Shown here one piece after another: positions 16,342-25,453 of a DNA stretch of 64,000 bases (the stretch's first letter is position 1; the number at the start of each line of letters is the position of its first letter). The stretch comes from Bacteriovoracaceae bacterium (lineage in GTDB: Bacteria > Bdellovibrionota > Bacteriovoracia > Bacteriovoracales > Bacteriovoracaceae): the NCBI GenBank assembly GCA_017858255.1, contig JAFMBV010000008.1, positions 1-64,000 of the forward strand, read 5' to 3'. The notes below the pieces were generated by a model. The model had not been told where the DNA came from, did not search any database, and was given only the letters and a program-made list of their open reading frames with translations. The position numbers and the translations under genes were made by a program.

Positions 16342-17157
16342 TTAATTATTTATATTCAAAAATTCTTTTTCTTCTATTAAGGCGGCCCTAGCGGCTGCTA
16401 TTTCTGCTTTCTTTTTAGAACTACCAATACCCGTGCCTAAAACTTTTCCTTGTAAACTCACCTGACAAGAAAATTCCTCTCCCAAGTCATCGCAGACGTA
16501 CTTAGGTATTTCTTTAAATAGTTCTAAGGTCATTTCTTGAAGACGAGTCTTAGGATCAAATAATTGCAGGCGAACAATATCCAAGAAGGCAGGCTCCCCA
16601 GGCATATAGTGCTCATTAAAGAGTTCAATCCATTGAAGCAATAAAGCTTGTGGTCTCTCTTTATTGATAAGTGAAGCGGCACCCAACAGTGCTTCAAAGG
16701 CATCTGCTAAAATAGCTGGTTCAACTAATACTTTGTTACTCTCCCCTTTTCCTAAGAAGAGGAAGCCTTCAAGGCCTAAGGCCTGTGCCCATTGGGCCAA
16801 AGTATCTTCATTAACTAGGGATGAACGAAACCGTGACAGCTCACCTTCATTTAAATCGGGAAAAGCTCGCCAAAGGATATGAGAGAGTTCTAAATCTAGA
16901 ACAGCGTCCCCTAAAAACTCTAACCTTTCATTATGGCCAAAGCTCCAATCCTTATTTTCATGAATATATGAAGAATGAGTAAGTGCCTGAAGAATAAGGT
17001 CCTTATTTTGAATAAATTCTTTATCTAAGGATAAGCGCTCAAGCCAGCGCATAAAGGGTGAATGGTCCTCCAAAAACCTAAGAGTTTCCTCTTTACTGGC
17101 CCAGGAGCTTTTATTATTAAGCAAATTTTGAAAATCTAGGTCTAAAGTTTTAGCCAC
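16342..17157 (-). CDS. rnc: Ribonuclease III
   Basis: Contains the RNase III signature NERLEFLGDAVLDLELS with the catalytic acidic residues, an EALLGA block, and a C-terminal double-stranded-RNA-binding domain (TRLQEMTLELFKEIPKY ... GIGSSKKKAEIAAARAAL). It processes rRNA precursors and other duplex RNAs. I take the start as GTG 17157, eight bases after AGGAG; the upstream in-frame TTG at 17175 overlaps that binding site. The N-terminus is about 45 residues longer than in E. coli before the conserved catalytic domain. First gene of the rnc-era-der unit. Confidence 0.95.
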   Translation of the reverse strand: MAKTLDLDFQNLLNNKSSWASKEETLRFLEDHSPFMRWLERLSLDKEFIQNKDLILQALTHSSYIHENKDWSFGHNERLEFLGDAVLDLELSHILWRAFPDLNEGELSRFRSSLVNEDTLAQWAQALGLEGFLFLGKGESNKVLVEPAILADAFEALLGAASLINKERPQALLLQWIELFNEHYMPGEPAFLDIVRLQLFDPKTRLQEMTLELFKEIPKYVCDDLGEEFSCQVSLQGKVLGTGIGSSKKKAEIAAARAALIEEKEFLNINN

Positions 17158-17332
17158 TTTTGACGCTCCTCTCAAACGAATTGCCCCTGTCAGGGTCTTT
17201 AAAGGTCATCTCTGATTTACCTATTAGGCAAATTCCATTCACATTATTCGAATTTTTTTACTTTTATCCTAAATAACTCAAAGCGGCAAGAGTTCAAGCT
17301 TTAAGTTGTACTATTTTCACTACTTAGATACC

Positions 17333-18406
17333 ATGAAACCGTCGAAAATAGCACCAGTTACCTGTGAGGAGTCCTTTTTGACAACACCAAAAATCTATTC
17401 AAATGACCAAAAATTGGCCTCTAGTCTTGATCACGATCTTCTTAGCTTACAAAGTCAGTTTTTTCAACATTTGCGCCAAAAGGGCAGATCAGCAAATACA
17501 CTTAAAAACTATAAAACTGACCTTCAATGCTTCAATACCTACTTAAGCAGAGAGAAAAGCCCATTAAATGTCTTAAAGATGGATATCCCTCAAGTCCAAC
17601 TTTACGGGGATTATTTACAAAACAAGTATAATTCAGATAATAGCCGCCGCCGGCGAGTTCAGGCCCTGCGCCTATTTTTTGATTTCTTGGTTCAAGAGAA
17701 TATCGTGAGCTCAAACCCTGTTCGCCAGATTCCAACTTCACCGAAATTTTTGGATAGACCAAGACCAACCTCAATGGTTGATCTTAAGACATTATGGCAA
17801 TACCTATTAGAAGAAGGTCATTCCCGCCATCCAATGACTAAACTTTTGGCCAGAAGAAGTCAGGTCATGATTCTTTTGATTTATACTGGAGCCCTCAAAG
17901 TAAGTGACTTGGCCCAACTGAAAAGAAAACAAATTCAACTTCCAAAGAATGAGGGAGACGATCCCAGGGTACTTCTTACTCCCAGTAAAAGGGATCCCTA
18001 TACCGTTCCCCTCTGTCAGGCATTTGTTCCTGTTTACGAAGAATATTGTAAAGAACTCGACATTCAACAGGCCTCTCAAGACCTTAAGTTTGATCAACTT
18101 CTTTTCAATGCAAACCCCTACCGAATACTCTCTGGGGGACTTTCCTCGCGAGGGATTGAAGTCATCTTTGAAGATTGGCGCAACCGACTCATGGTAGAGG
18201 TCACGGCAAAATCTTTACGCCAATCGGGAATACTCCATTGGCTTCAGAAAAAGAAGGAAGATATCCTTATAAAAGAATGGATGGGAGTTGCCCCTTCCTA
18301 CAGTTTAAAGCTCTATAAAGAGCATATAGATCACCATGTTTTTGATGATACTTTCCTTTTAGAACTCTACTACCACTACAAGAAGCACAATTATGAAAGG
18401 TCTTAA
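17333..18406 (+). CDS. Degenerate Xer-type tyrosine recombinase
   Basis: A 357-residue protein with the SAM-like N-terminal DNA-binding domain (residues 40-125, SANTLKNYKTDLQCF ... ALRLFFDFL) and catalytic domain of XerC/XerD. Aligning motifs to XerD: the first catalytic Arg is Lys189 (TGALKVSDL), the beta-hairpin Lys is present (Lys219), the HxxR motif reads KSLR (Lys293, Arg296), the second His is Val319, and the nucleophile is Tyr328 (LKLYKEH). Three of six catalytic positions are changed. I place the start at ATG 17333; an upstream TTG at 17306 is possible. A 25-residue extension precedes the fold. The 3' end overlaps the amidohydrolase start by 14 bases. Confidence 0.85.
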   Translation: MKPSKIAPVTCEESFLTTPKIYSNDQKLASSLDHDLLSLQSQFFQHLRQKGRSANTLKNYKTDLQCFNTYLSREKSPLNVLKMDIPQVQLYGDYLQNKYNSDNSRRRRVQALRLFFDFLVQENIVSSNPVRQIPTSPKFLDRPRPTSMVDLKTLWQYLLEEGHSRHPMTKLLARRSQVMILLIYTGALKVSDLAQLKRKQIQLPKNEGDDPRVLLTPSKRDPYTVPLCQAFVPVYEEYCKELDIQQASQDLKFDQLLFNANPYRILSGGLSSRGIEVIFEDWRNRLMVEVTAKSLRQSGILHWLQKKKEDILIKEWMGVAPSYSLKLYKEHIDHHVFDDTFLLELYYHYKKHNYERS

Positions 18407-19634
18407 TTTCTTAATCGCTCTACTTTGCTTATGCCTTTCTGGTTGTCAGGCCCTCATTCGACCAATTGCAGGAGACTTCGACCTAGATGTCTTTAAGAGC
18501 AAGAAAGAGCTGTCGCCCCAGGCAAAGAAATTGATTGATGAAGCTTTTGAAGGTCTAGACCCCAATTGTACGGTTGATTTTCATGTTCATGCTGTAGGCA
18601 TTGGCGCTAAGGGAACAGGGGCATGGGTAAACCCTAAAATGGGTGATTTATTTTCACCAAAAAAATATACTAAGTATATTGCTTATATGTCTGCTAGTGG
18701 CATCACCTCCGCCGACAATGTCGATGGAGAATACATTGATCGACTGGTAAATTTAAAAAAGAGTGAACCACGCTTAGGTAGGATGCTCCTTTTTGCTTTT
18801 GATTATTTTCATAATAAATTAGGTGAAGCTGTTCCAGAGAATTCTACCTTCTTTATTCCCAATGATTATGTGATCAAGATCCATAAGATTTACCCAAAAA
18901 CTTTTATTCCCGTGGCCTCCATTCATCCCTACCGAAAGGATGCCCTTGTTGAACTGGCGCGAGTCTATAAAGAGGGCGTGCGCTTTATTAAATGGCTACC
19001 GAATGCTCAACACATAGATGCAATGGACGAAAGAAGTATCAAGTTCTTTAAAGAAATGAAGAATTTAAACATGACACTTATCACCCATACTGGTCATGAA
19101 AAAGCTGTCGAAGGAGAAGAGTTTCAAAAGCTAGGAAACCCTCTTAAGTTTAGAAAGGCCCTTGACCTTGGAACTAAGGTCATCATGGCCCACTTTGCTT
19201 CATTAGGAACATGCCAAGACCTCGACTCGCCAGGTGCCCCTGATCAAAGTTGTTTTAGCTTATTTTGGCGCCTCATGAACGAAAAGCGCTACGAAGGTCT
19301 TCTCTATGGTGAGACAAGTGCTCTTACCCTTTATACTCGCATTGGAGAACCTCTTGATAAACTTCTCGAAAACCCAAAGATGGCAAACCGCTTTGTCCAC
19401 GGCAGTGACTACCCACTTCCCGCAATCAATATACTCTACCGTACTGGTCAGTATGTCGATTTGGGTTATCTTAAAGAAGTAGACCGGGATGCTATGAATG
19501 AGATTTACCGTTTCAATCCCTTACTCTTTAACTTTGTTACTAAAAGAAAAATGAGACACCCCAAGACAACACAAAGAATGAGTAATATAATTTTTCATGG
19601 AAAAGATTTAGTAAGTTGTTTAGGTAAAAAATGA
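18393..19634 (+). CDS. Amidohydrolase-family TIM-barrel lipoprotein
   Basis: A 413-residue protein with a lipobox (LSGC, Cys18). The mature part has amidohydrolase_2 features: VDFHVHAVG (metal-binding HxH, about residues 62-67), WLPNAQHID, LITHTGHE, a MAHFASLG strand and HGSDYPLP with the catalytic Asp. Such enzymes hydrolyse or decarboxylate ring and amide substrates; the particular reaction is unknown. Lipid anchoring implies envelope location. It overlaps the recombinase gene upstream and the HD-domain gene downstream (ATGA at 19631), so the three are probably co-translated although functionally unlike. Confidence 0.84.
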   Translation: MKGLNFLIALLCLCLSGCQALIRPIAGDFDLDVFKSKKELSPQAKKLIDEAFEGLDPNCTVDFHVHAVGIGAKGTGAWVNPKMGDLFSPKKYTKYIAYMSASGITSADNVDGEYIDRLVNLKKSEPRLGRMLLFAFDYFHNKLGEAVPENSTFFIPNDYVIKIHKIYPKTFIPVASIHPYRKDALVELARVYKEGVRFIKWLPNAQHIDAMDERSIKFFKEMKNLNMTLITHTGHEKAVEGEEFQKLGNPLKFRKALDLGTKVIMAHFASLGTCQDLDSPGAPDQSCFSLFWRLMNEKRYEGLLYGETSALTLYTRIGEPLDKLLENPKMANRFVHGSDYPLPAINILYRTGQYVDLGYLKEVDRDAMNEIYRFNPLLFNFVTKRKMRHPKTTQRMSNIIFHGKDLVSCLGKK

Positions 19635-20575
19635 GTGACAATTCATATACCCCTGTACGTATCACTACGATAAAAGCGGAGAGGCAAGTCCCCTTCCCTG
19701 TTTATATTTTTTTTAAAGACCAATACCTCGAATATGTTCAACAAGGTAAGGCCATTGAAAAAGAAAAATATAAGAAATTACGGCGACAAAAAATAACCAA
19801 GTTTTTTATCCTTGGAAAAGATGAAGGTCTTTATCAAAAGTTTCTTGATTCTTTTTTAGAAGAAACTCTAAACTCCCCTGATGCTAGCTTAGATGATAAG
19901 GCGGAAGCCGTTACTGGCCAGAGTGAAACGGCCATTGAGCGCTTACAAATAGATCCTGGTAATCAAACAAATTTTGATATGACCCGAAAAGCGGCAAAGA
20001 ACCTACAAAAGCTCATTTTTGAAAATCCTGAGTCTCTGAAAAGAATCTTTGGTCAAGATAGTGAATCAGGCCCAATTGTCCAACACTGTATCAATGTTGC
20101 AGCAATGTCTGTTAAATTTGCATTGAAGAATAAAGTAACAGAAGAAGAGCTAGACTGGCTCTCTACCGCAGCTCTTATGCATGACATAGGTGTCATGCAG
20201 ATGGAAAAAGAGTCTCAGGACCTTTTTTATAAACCTAAGAATGATTTTGAAGGACATGAGAAGATTAAGTATTTTGAGCACTGTAAAGGAGTTGTTCAGA
20301 TTCTTGCAGAGAAGCCTTATATAAATGCACAAGTTATAGAGCTCATAGAGAATCATGAAGAAAACTTACAAGGCTCAGGCCCTCATAAGAAATCAAAATT
20401 AAGTAAAGTCCAAGAAATACTATCTATGGTTAACTCTTATGATAAGAAAATTATCACCAAGAAAATTCCACCAGAAACGGCCATAAAAGAGATGATGATA
20501 GATGAACTAGGTAATTACAACCTAGCTCTTCTCACAAACTTTAAAAGCTTTTTAAAAGAAGAAAAAGTTATTTAG
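19631..20575 (+). CDS. HD-domain protein related to HD-GYP phosphodiesterases
   Basis: A 314-residue soluble protein. Residues 10-80 form a small N-terminal domain (FPVYIFFKDQYLEYVQQGK ... KITKFFILGKDEGLYQKF) of the kind found before some HD-GYP domains and also present in the protein at 60856-61866. The HD part keeps QHC, the ALMHDIG HD pair and an EHC histidine, but the HHExxDGxGYP region reads NHEENLQGSGP, so the GYP motif is lost. Metal binding is likely; cyclic di-GMP hydrolysis is uncertain. Starts on the amidohydrolase stop and converges with the chemotaxis locus, overlapping its last gene by four bases. Confidence 0.82.
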   Translation: MSDNSYTPVRITTIKAERQVPFPVYIFFKDQYLEYVQQGKAIEKEKYKKLRRQKITKFFILGKDEGLYQKFLDSFLEETLNSPDASLDDKAEAVTGQSETAIERLQIDPGNQTNFDMTRKAAKNLQKLIFENPESLKRIFGQDSESGPIVQHCINVAAMSVKFALKNKVTEEELDWLSTAALMHDIGVMQMEKESQDLFYKPKNDFEGHEKIKYFEHCKGVVQILAEKPYINAQVIELIENHEENLQGSGPHKKSKLSKVQEILSMVNSYDKKIITKKIPPETAIKEMMIDELGNYNLALLTNFKSFLKEEKVI

Positions 20576-21099
20576 GAAGCTTTTCCAAACTGATTTATTA
20601 GTCTATCAAGCTCTGCTGTTGTGGTTTTACCAGTCTGTGCTTTTCCAGCCTCTTTTTCATCATAAGAGCAAGATGCCCTTTCGATATGTTTAAACTTGGA
20701 TGCTAACCATTGTAAGCGGCCTTTAAAGGCATCAAGATTGAAGTCATGACTGTCCTTTCCATCCCTGATATTACCAAGAAGCACTTCAAGGAGGTCGCAT
20801 AAATCAAATAACACTCCTCCCGTAACTTCACGCAAAGGTCTCTCATTAACTTGAGAACATTTATAACCAATAATCTTTCCCATCTGACAAAGGTGCCCAA
20901 GATCTTCAAGCCCCAAAGTTTTTGAGGCCCCCATAATACGATCAACTGTTTGACCGAACTCTTCTAATAACTTAGGGCTTTCAGGGTCGTCTTCGAATTT
21001 ATCCAGTGTATCTCTTAGATGTTCAAGTAGCTCACCTGATTCATTACAAAATTCATCAACGATTTCACACATATCTGGATCATTAATATCTATCATCAT
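20572..21099 (-). CDS. HPt-like protein lacking the phospho-histidine, chemotaxis locus
   Basis: A 175-residue helical protein. Residues 12-110 resemble a CheA P1/HPt four-helix bundle (EFCNESGELLEHLRDTLDKFE ... GASKTLGLEDLGHLCQMGKII), but the histidine of the HTIKGSS-type motif is replaced by Asp53 (VDRIMGAS) and the following Lys by Met. It therefore should not accept phosphate in the usual way and may be a docking or regulatory mimic. The C-terminal 45 residues are polar. AGGAG precedes two adjacent ATG codons (21099, 21096). It follows the second cheA by six bases and is the last gene of the unit. Confidence 0.72.
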   Translation of the reverse strand: MMIDINDPDMCEIVDEFCNESGELLEHLRDTLDKFEDDPESPKLLEEFGQTVDRIMGASKTLGLEDLGHLCQMGKIIGYKCSQVNERPLREVTGGVLFDLCDLLEVLLGNIRDGKDSHDFNLDAFKGRLQWLASKFKHIERASCSYDEKEAGKAQTGKTTTAELDRLINQFGKAS

Positions 21100-21105
21100 A
21101 TGCTC

Positions 21106-23709
21106 CTAAGCGGCTTTTTCTTCATTAGATTTATTCGATTCACTAAATTGTTCCATATTGTTGAAGCTAAGAGTTCCACGCCCTACAGAAACCAATGAAG
21201 GTATATCAATAACTGAGATGATTTTTTCATCAATTGTTACAGTGCCTAGTAACCCATCTCTATCGGAAAAGGTTGAATCCACAGCTTGTTCAGAAACGGC
21301 TATGTCTTGTAATTCTTCAATAATCGCTCCGTAGAGTTTATCGTCATAAGAAACAACTAAAACAGACAGAGCAACATCTTCTGCAGCAATATCCTCAAGC
21401 GTTTTCTCCGTCATTCCAAGAAGATTCTCGATAAAGACTAATGGTAGACTATGACCTCTATAGCGAATGAGACCCTTCTCTCCTGTGAATTGAATATCTT
21501 TACTATTCATCTCCTCAAGTCGAAAAACATTATCGAGTGGAAGTGCACAATTAGGCATTTTCGATAGTGAAAACCTCATAAACTCATGGATCTCTTCTTC
21601 AACCTTTTTATTGAGAAGGTAATCACCAGAGACATCCTCTGTTAGGTTTTCTATTCCATAGCGACTGGCCACACCCTTACAATCAATAATCATACTGAGA
21701 GCACCATCGTCAGCAAAGGTTGTACCAAGGTATTCTTGGATGCTAAAGTGATCACTTAGTTTTTTGACCACGATTTCTTCAATATCTTCAATTTCATCAA
21801 CAAGTATTCCGTAACGGAAACCTTCACCTTTCACAATAACGATATTTTGCATATCAAAATGGTCTGTTTCTACAACTTGGCCAAGACTTAAAGTCTCACC
21901 CAGATCGACGAGAGGACAGAGAATATTATGGTGTTTTAGAATTAAGCTCCCATTACTGCGATAGATTTGTTGTTCCTGCTTACTCGCATCGAATAAAACA
22001 ACTTCATCTACGTCATCCAAGGGAATATTGAACTTATTATCTAATGCACAGACAATTAGGGACTTAATAATAAGAATTGATCTTGGTATAGGGATGATCA
22101 AAAGAAATTTAGAGCCTCTTCCTAATTCAGAATCAATAATAATTCGACCACCAAATTCTTCAATAGAGCTTCTCACCATATCCATACCAACACCGCGTCC
22201 AGAGACACTTGTCACTACGGAGTTAGTAGAGAAACCAGACTCAAATATAATAGAGTAAATTTTCTGATCACTCATTTGATTTAGCTGTGTTTCATTAAAT
22301 AGGCCTTTCTCTAAAGCTTTCGCCTTCAAAACCTCTTTATTTAGACCTTTACCATCATCAATAATTTCGACAACAATATCTTCTCCTGTTTCATAGGAGT
22401 TTAGAATCAAGCTTCCGACTTCATTCTTACCTGCTTTTATTCTCTCTTCTTTTGATTCTATTCCGTGATCAACTCCATTTCGAAGTAGATGAACTAACGC
22501 ACCATTGAGCAATTTAGCCACAGTGGTATCAACTTGAAGATTGTCACCCTTAATTTCAAATTCAATCTCTTTATCAAGAACAGAACAGGAATCCCGAACA
22601 ACTCTTCTCATTGGACGATAAACTGTTTCGATACTAACTTTCTTCATTTCGGAAATTTGATTTTGTAAAATGGCCGAGACCTTTTGCATCTCGAGCATAC
22701 TCTCGCCCAATTGCTCCATGTTAGGATCTCCAGGCAATTTTTCTTGTACACGACTAAGAGTTTTAAAAATAGAGTTACGAATAACGGTTAACTCACCGGA
22801 CATCTCTAAGAAATGAGCAAGAAGTCCTTCAGAAACAGTAACTTTTTCATCTTTATCTTTTGGTTTCTCTTTTCTTAATTCATTGGCAGCTTCACTTACT
22901 GATGCCCCTTCAACATTAGGGCTCTGTTCAGTTTCTGATTCTTCTGAAGAGAAGTCTTGAGAAAAAACCTTTGCTCTTTCGTCAAGATCAACGGGAAAGG
23001 GTCTAAAGTTTGAAGCAAGAAGATATAATTCTTTTAACTGATCAAGGCCAACTAAAAGAACATCAATGACTTTTCTATTAACATTTATTTTATTATCTTT
23101 AACACAAGTAATCAGGTCTTCGTATTCATGAGCATATCCAGCGATTTCGGTAAGGCCTAGACAACTACTTGTTCCTTTGATGGTGTGAAGGAGACGAAAA
23201 TATGTATTTACGGCCTTAACATCATGAGGATCATCTTCAAGTGAAAGAATCAGCTCTTCAATTTCTTCAAGCATAGGCTGAGTTTCTTGTAGGAACTCAC
23301 TTATCATTTCACGGTCTTCTAATAAACTTTCAATTCTTTCTGCTGCTTCCTTTTCAAGAAGCTCGACAATCTGTGCCTCTTCGACAGGTTTTTCAACAAA
23401 GCGACAAATTCTTAATTTCATCCCTTTTGCGGCCATTTCTTTGTCGTAAAAGCCAGTAACCATAGCAAAGGGAATATCTAAATCTTGTTCTAAAAGTTTT
23501 TCTCTTACTTCAAATCCATTGAGTTCTGGCATTTTAAAATCAGAAATAATCAAGGCAATCGATAGCGCATTCTCTGCAATAAACTTAAGTGCCTCCTCTG
23601 GATTAACAAAGCTATGACTCTCAAACTTATCTTCGGGAACGAAGGATTCGTAAAGATCTAGAATATTTTCTTCATCATCAATTAAAATGACTTTAAACTT
23701 TTCGCTCAT
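21106..23709 (-). CDS. cheA: CheA-type hybrid histidine kinase with N-terminal receiver domain
   Basis: An 867-residue multidomain kinase: REC (residues 5-120; acidic pair Asp11/Asp12, phospho-acceptor Asp57 in ISDFKMP, Lys107); HPt with His175 (LLHTIKGTSSCLGL); a linker; dimerisation region (about 285-360); HATPase (NGVDHGIE, DDGKGLN, GRGVGMDMV; about 370-555); and two successive CheW-like regions (about 560-705 and 715-855). It phosphorylates response regulators on input from a receptor array. Receiver-first order is the mirror of the other CheA in this locus. It starts 90 bases after the single REC gene. ATG 23709 is supported by the complete REC beta-1 strand immediately following. Confidence 0.9.
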   Translation of the reverse strand: MSEKFKVILIDDEENILDLYESFVPEDKFESHSFVNPEEALKFIAENALSIALIISDFKMPELNGFEVREKLLEQDLDIPFAMVTGFYDKEMAAKGMKLRICRFVEKPVEEAQIVELLEKEAAERIESLLEDREMISEFLQETQPMLEEIEELILSLEDDPHDVKAVNTYFRLLHTIKGTSSCLGLTEIAGYAHEYEDLITCVKDNKINVNRKVIDVLLVGLDQLKELYLLASNFRPFPVDLDERAKVFSQDFSSEESETEQSPNVEGASVSEAANELRKEKPKDKDEKVTVSEGLLAHFLEMSGELTVIRNSIFKTLSRVQEKLPGDPNMEQLGESMLEMQKVSAILQNQISEMKKVSIETVYRPMRRVVRDSCSVLDKEIEFEIKGDNLQVDTTVAKLLNGALVHLLRNGVDHGIESKEERIKAGKNEVGSLILNSYETGEDIVVEIIDDGKGLNKEVLKAKALEKGLFNETQLNQMSDQKIYSIIFESGFSTNSVVTSVSGRGVGMDMVRSSIEEFGGRIIIDSELGRGSKFLLIIPIPRSILIIKSLIVCALDNKFNIPLDDVDEVVLFDASKQEQQIYRSNGSLILKHHNILCPLVDLGETLSLGQVVETDHFDMQNIVIVKGEGFRYGILVDEIEDIEEIVVKKLSDHFSIQEYLGTTFADDGALSMIIDCKGVASRYGIENLTEDVSGDYLLNKKVEEEIHEFMRFSLSKMPNCALPLDNVFRLEEMNSKDIQFTGEKGLIRYRGHSLPLVFIENLLGMTEKTLEDIAAEDVALSVLVVSYDDKLYGAIIEELQDIAVSEQAVDSTFSDRDGLLGTVTIDEKIISVIDIPSLVSVGRGTLSFNNMEQFSESNKSNEEKAA

Positions 23710-23799
23710 AAGACACCCGATTAAAGTAGAACTATTCTTATGAGCTTATCGGTAAATTTAATAGGAATTTGAGGATATAAGGCTAGTAAATAAAAACTT

Positions 23800-24210
23800 T
23801 TAAGATGTCTTAATACTTGTCTGAATTAACGGAATTTCACCTAGTTGTAGCTCAAACACAGCTTCAATCTTTTTAGTTTCCAGTGGTTTCTTAAATACAT
23901 CATAAAAACCAAGTGTACGGAGCTTAACAGTTTCTGTTTCATCAAAATCAGTACCTGAGAGTAAGTACAGAGCACAATGATTAAATAATTTCACTTCAGA
24001 CACCTTAACGATCATCTCCTCGCCGGTGAGTTCTGGCATATTGTAATCTAAGAAAACAATTTGTGGTTTATGCTCCACTAATGCTTCTAAGGCCTCTTTA
24101 GGATCAAGGTAGGTGAATACCTCTACATTATAAGGTTTAAATTTCTTTGCTGTAGATTTTAAGACAAACTTATCATCATCAATTAGAAAAACTTTTACAG
24201 GTGTAGACAT
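23800..24210 (-). CDS. Single-domain response regulator (CheY-like)
   Basis: A 136-residue receiver domain with the acidic cluster in FLIDDDK (Asp11-13), phospho-acceptor Asp55 in FLDYNMP, a Ser/Thr position in LLSGTD and the conserved Lys in FKKPLE. No output domain; a 15-residue tail follows. Probably a phosphate acceptor or sink for one of the two CheA kinases. AAGGAT precedes the ATG. Gaps of 56 bases to cheR and 90 to the second cheA are the widest inside this unit, so an internal promoter or processing site is possible. Confidence 0.88.
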   Translation of the reverse strand: MSTPVKVFLIDDDKFVLKSTAKKFKPYNVEVFTYLDPKEALEALVEHKPQIVFLDYNMPELTGEEMIVKVSEVKLFNHCALYLLSGTDFDETETVKLRTLGFYDVFKKPLETKKIEAVFELQLGEIPLIQTSIKTS

Positions 24211-24266
24211 TAATTATCCTTTAATCACTTATCGACTAAAATCAAAAGAACTCAAGATTAACTTAA

Positions 24267-25085
24267 TCAGGAATCCTTAACATAGCAAAAAGCTTTACCA
24301 AGCTCTAGTTGCTTCATTGGTATATCAACCCCAATGAGGCTTTCCCCAGCTCCCATAAAAAGTAAACCACCGGGCTTTATAGCATCACTAATTTTACTTA
24401 GAATTTTTTTCTTATTTTCCATATCTTGATAAATAAGCACATTTCGACAAAAAATTATGTGGTATTCATTCAAGGGAAAACTTTCTGTCAATAAGTTCAA
24501 CTTTTTAAAACTAATTTTATTATGAAGGTCTTTGTTAACTTGCCAATTATCTTCGACCTGAGAAAAGTATTGAATAAGCAGGTTTGCAGGTAAGCCTCTT
24601 TGAACCTCTAAACCGGTATAAAGACCTTTTTTGGCCTTATCAAGAGCGTTTGTGGATATGTCACTTGCTTCAATTTTATATTTATTGAGATTTAATTTAT
24701 CACCAAAGCTATCTAGTGCCATCAGAAGACTTAGAGGCTCCTGACCGGTAGAGCACGCAGCAGACCAGATATTATAGCTAATTGAGTTAGGAAAGGTTTC
24801 TTTTAAATAATCCATTCCCTCTTTAGCAAAGGCCTTAAAGGGTTTTAAATCTCTCATAAAATAAGTTTCATTATTCGTACAGAGGTCAATCAATATAGTA
24901 TGCATCTCTGGCGTAATCTTTTGAACATAAAGATTAAAAAGTTCACTAGCGTCTTTAACTTCAAATTTCTTGACGAGAGTATTAAATCTAGAATCAAGGC
25001 GATAATAATCTTGTTCTTTATATAAGATTCCGGTGTGCTGGTAAACATAGTCACTAAAGAACTTATAAACTTCTGGATTCGTCAT
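24267..25085 (-). CDS. cheR: Chemotaxis protein methyltransferase CheR
   Basis: A 272-residue CheR with the N-terminal helical domain, SAM-binding motif IWSAACSTGQEPLSLLM and the IIFCRNVLIYQD block of the methyltransferase core, ending MGAGESL. CheR methylates glutamates of chemoreceptors using S-adenosylmethionine and opposes CheB, which is encoded in the same unit. The start is ATG 25085, seven bases after the preceding cheY stop, with AGGA upstream; a longer frame from 25103 would overlap cheY. In IDLCTNNETYFMRD the NETYFMRD element is the expected substrate/SAM contact. Confidence 0.94.
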   Translation of the reverse strand: MTNPEVYKFFSDYVYQHTGILYKEQDYYRLDSRFNTLVKKFEVKDASELFNLYVQKITPEMHTILIDLCTNNETYFMRDLKPFKAFAKEGMDYLKETFPNSISYNIWSAACSTGQEPLSLLMALDSFGDKLNLNKYKIEASDISTNALDKAKKGLYTGLEVQRGLPANLLIQYFSQVEDNWQVNKDLHNKISFKKLNLLTESFPLNEYHIIFCRNVLIYQDMENKKKILSKISDAIKPGGLLFMGAGESLIGVDIPMKQLELGKAFCYVKDS

Positions 25086-25093
25086 GTCTTTTC

Positions 25094-25453
25094 CTAGTCG
25101 CAAACCATTTCAATTTTATTTTCAAGAATATCAGCAGTAAAAGGCTTCATGATGTAATCAATGGCTCCATTTTTAAGCGCCTCTTGAATCTTTTCGGGCT
25201 TATTCTCTGTCGTCATCATAACAATAGGTGCCTTACAAAAAGACTCTGCCCCATTCTTTTTCAAAAACTCTAGACCATCCATTACTGGCATATTCCAGTC
25301 TAGGAGAACCAACTCTAAATCTGAGTTCGCCGTGACTTTTTCAAAGCCATCCTGACCGTTTTCTGCCCAAATAGCTTCATGCCCTAGTTCTTTAAGCATT
25401 TGGCTAACCATCATAAAGATGGGTTTTGAATCATCAATTACTAATACTTTCAT
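25094..25453 (-). CDS. cheY: Response regulator CheY
   Basis: A 119-residue single receiver: acidic pair in VLVIDDSKP (Asp7/Asp8), phospho-acceptor in LLDWNMPVMDG (Asp about 52), Thr in MMTTE and Lys in IMKPFTAD. The sequence WNMPVMDGLEF and the MKPF ending are typical of CheY. The start overlaps the stop of the preceding unknown gene by four bases, and cheR follows after eight. Confidence 0.93.
   Translation of the reverse strand: MKVLVIDDSKPIFMMVSQMLKELGHEAIWAENGQDGFEKVTANSDLELVLLDWNMPVMDGLEFLKKNGAESFCKAPIVMMTTENKPEKIQEALKNGAIDYIMKPFTADILENKIEMVCD

Noticed and set aside
17306-17332. Upstream TTG start for the Xer-like gene
   Set aside because: No ribosome binding site and no gain of a domain; ATG 17333 preferred, with low certainty.
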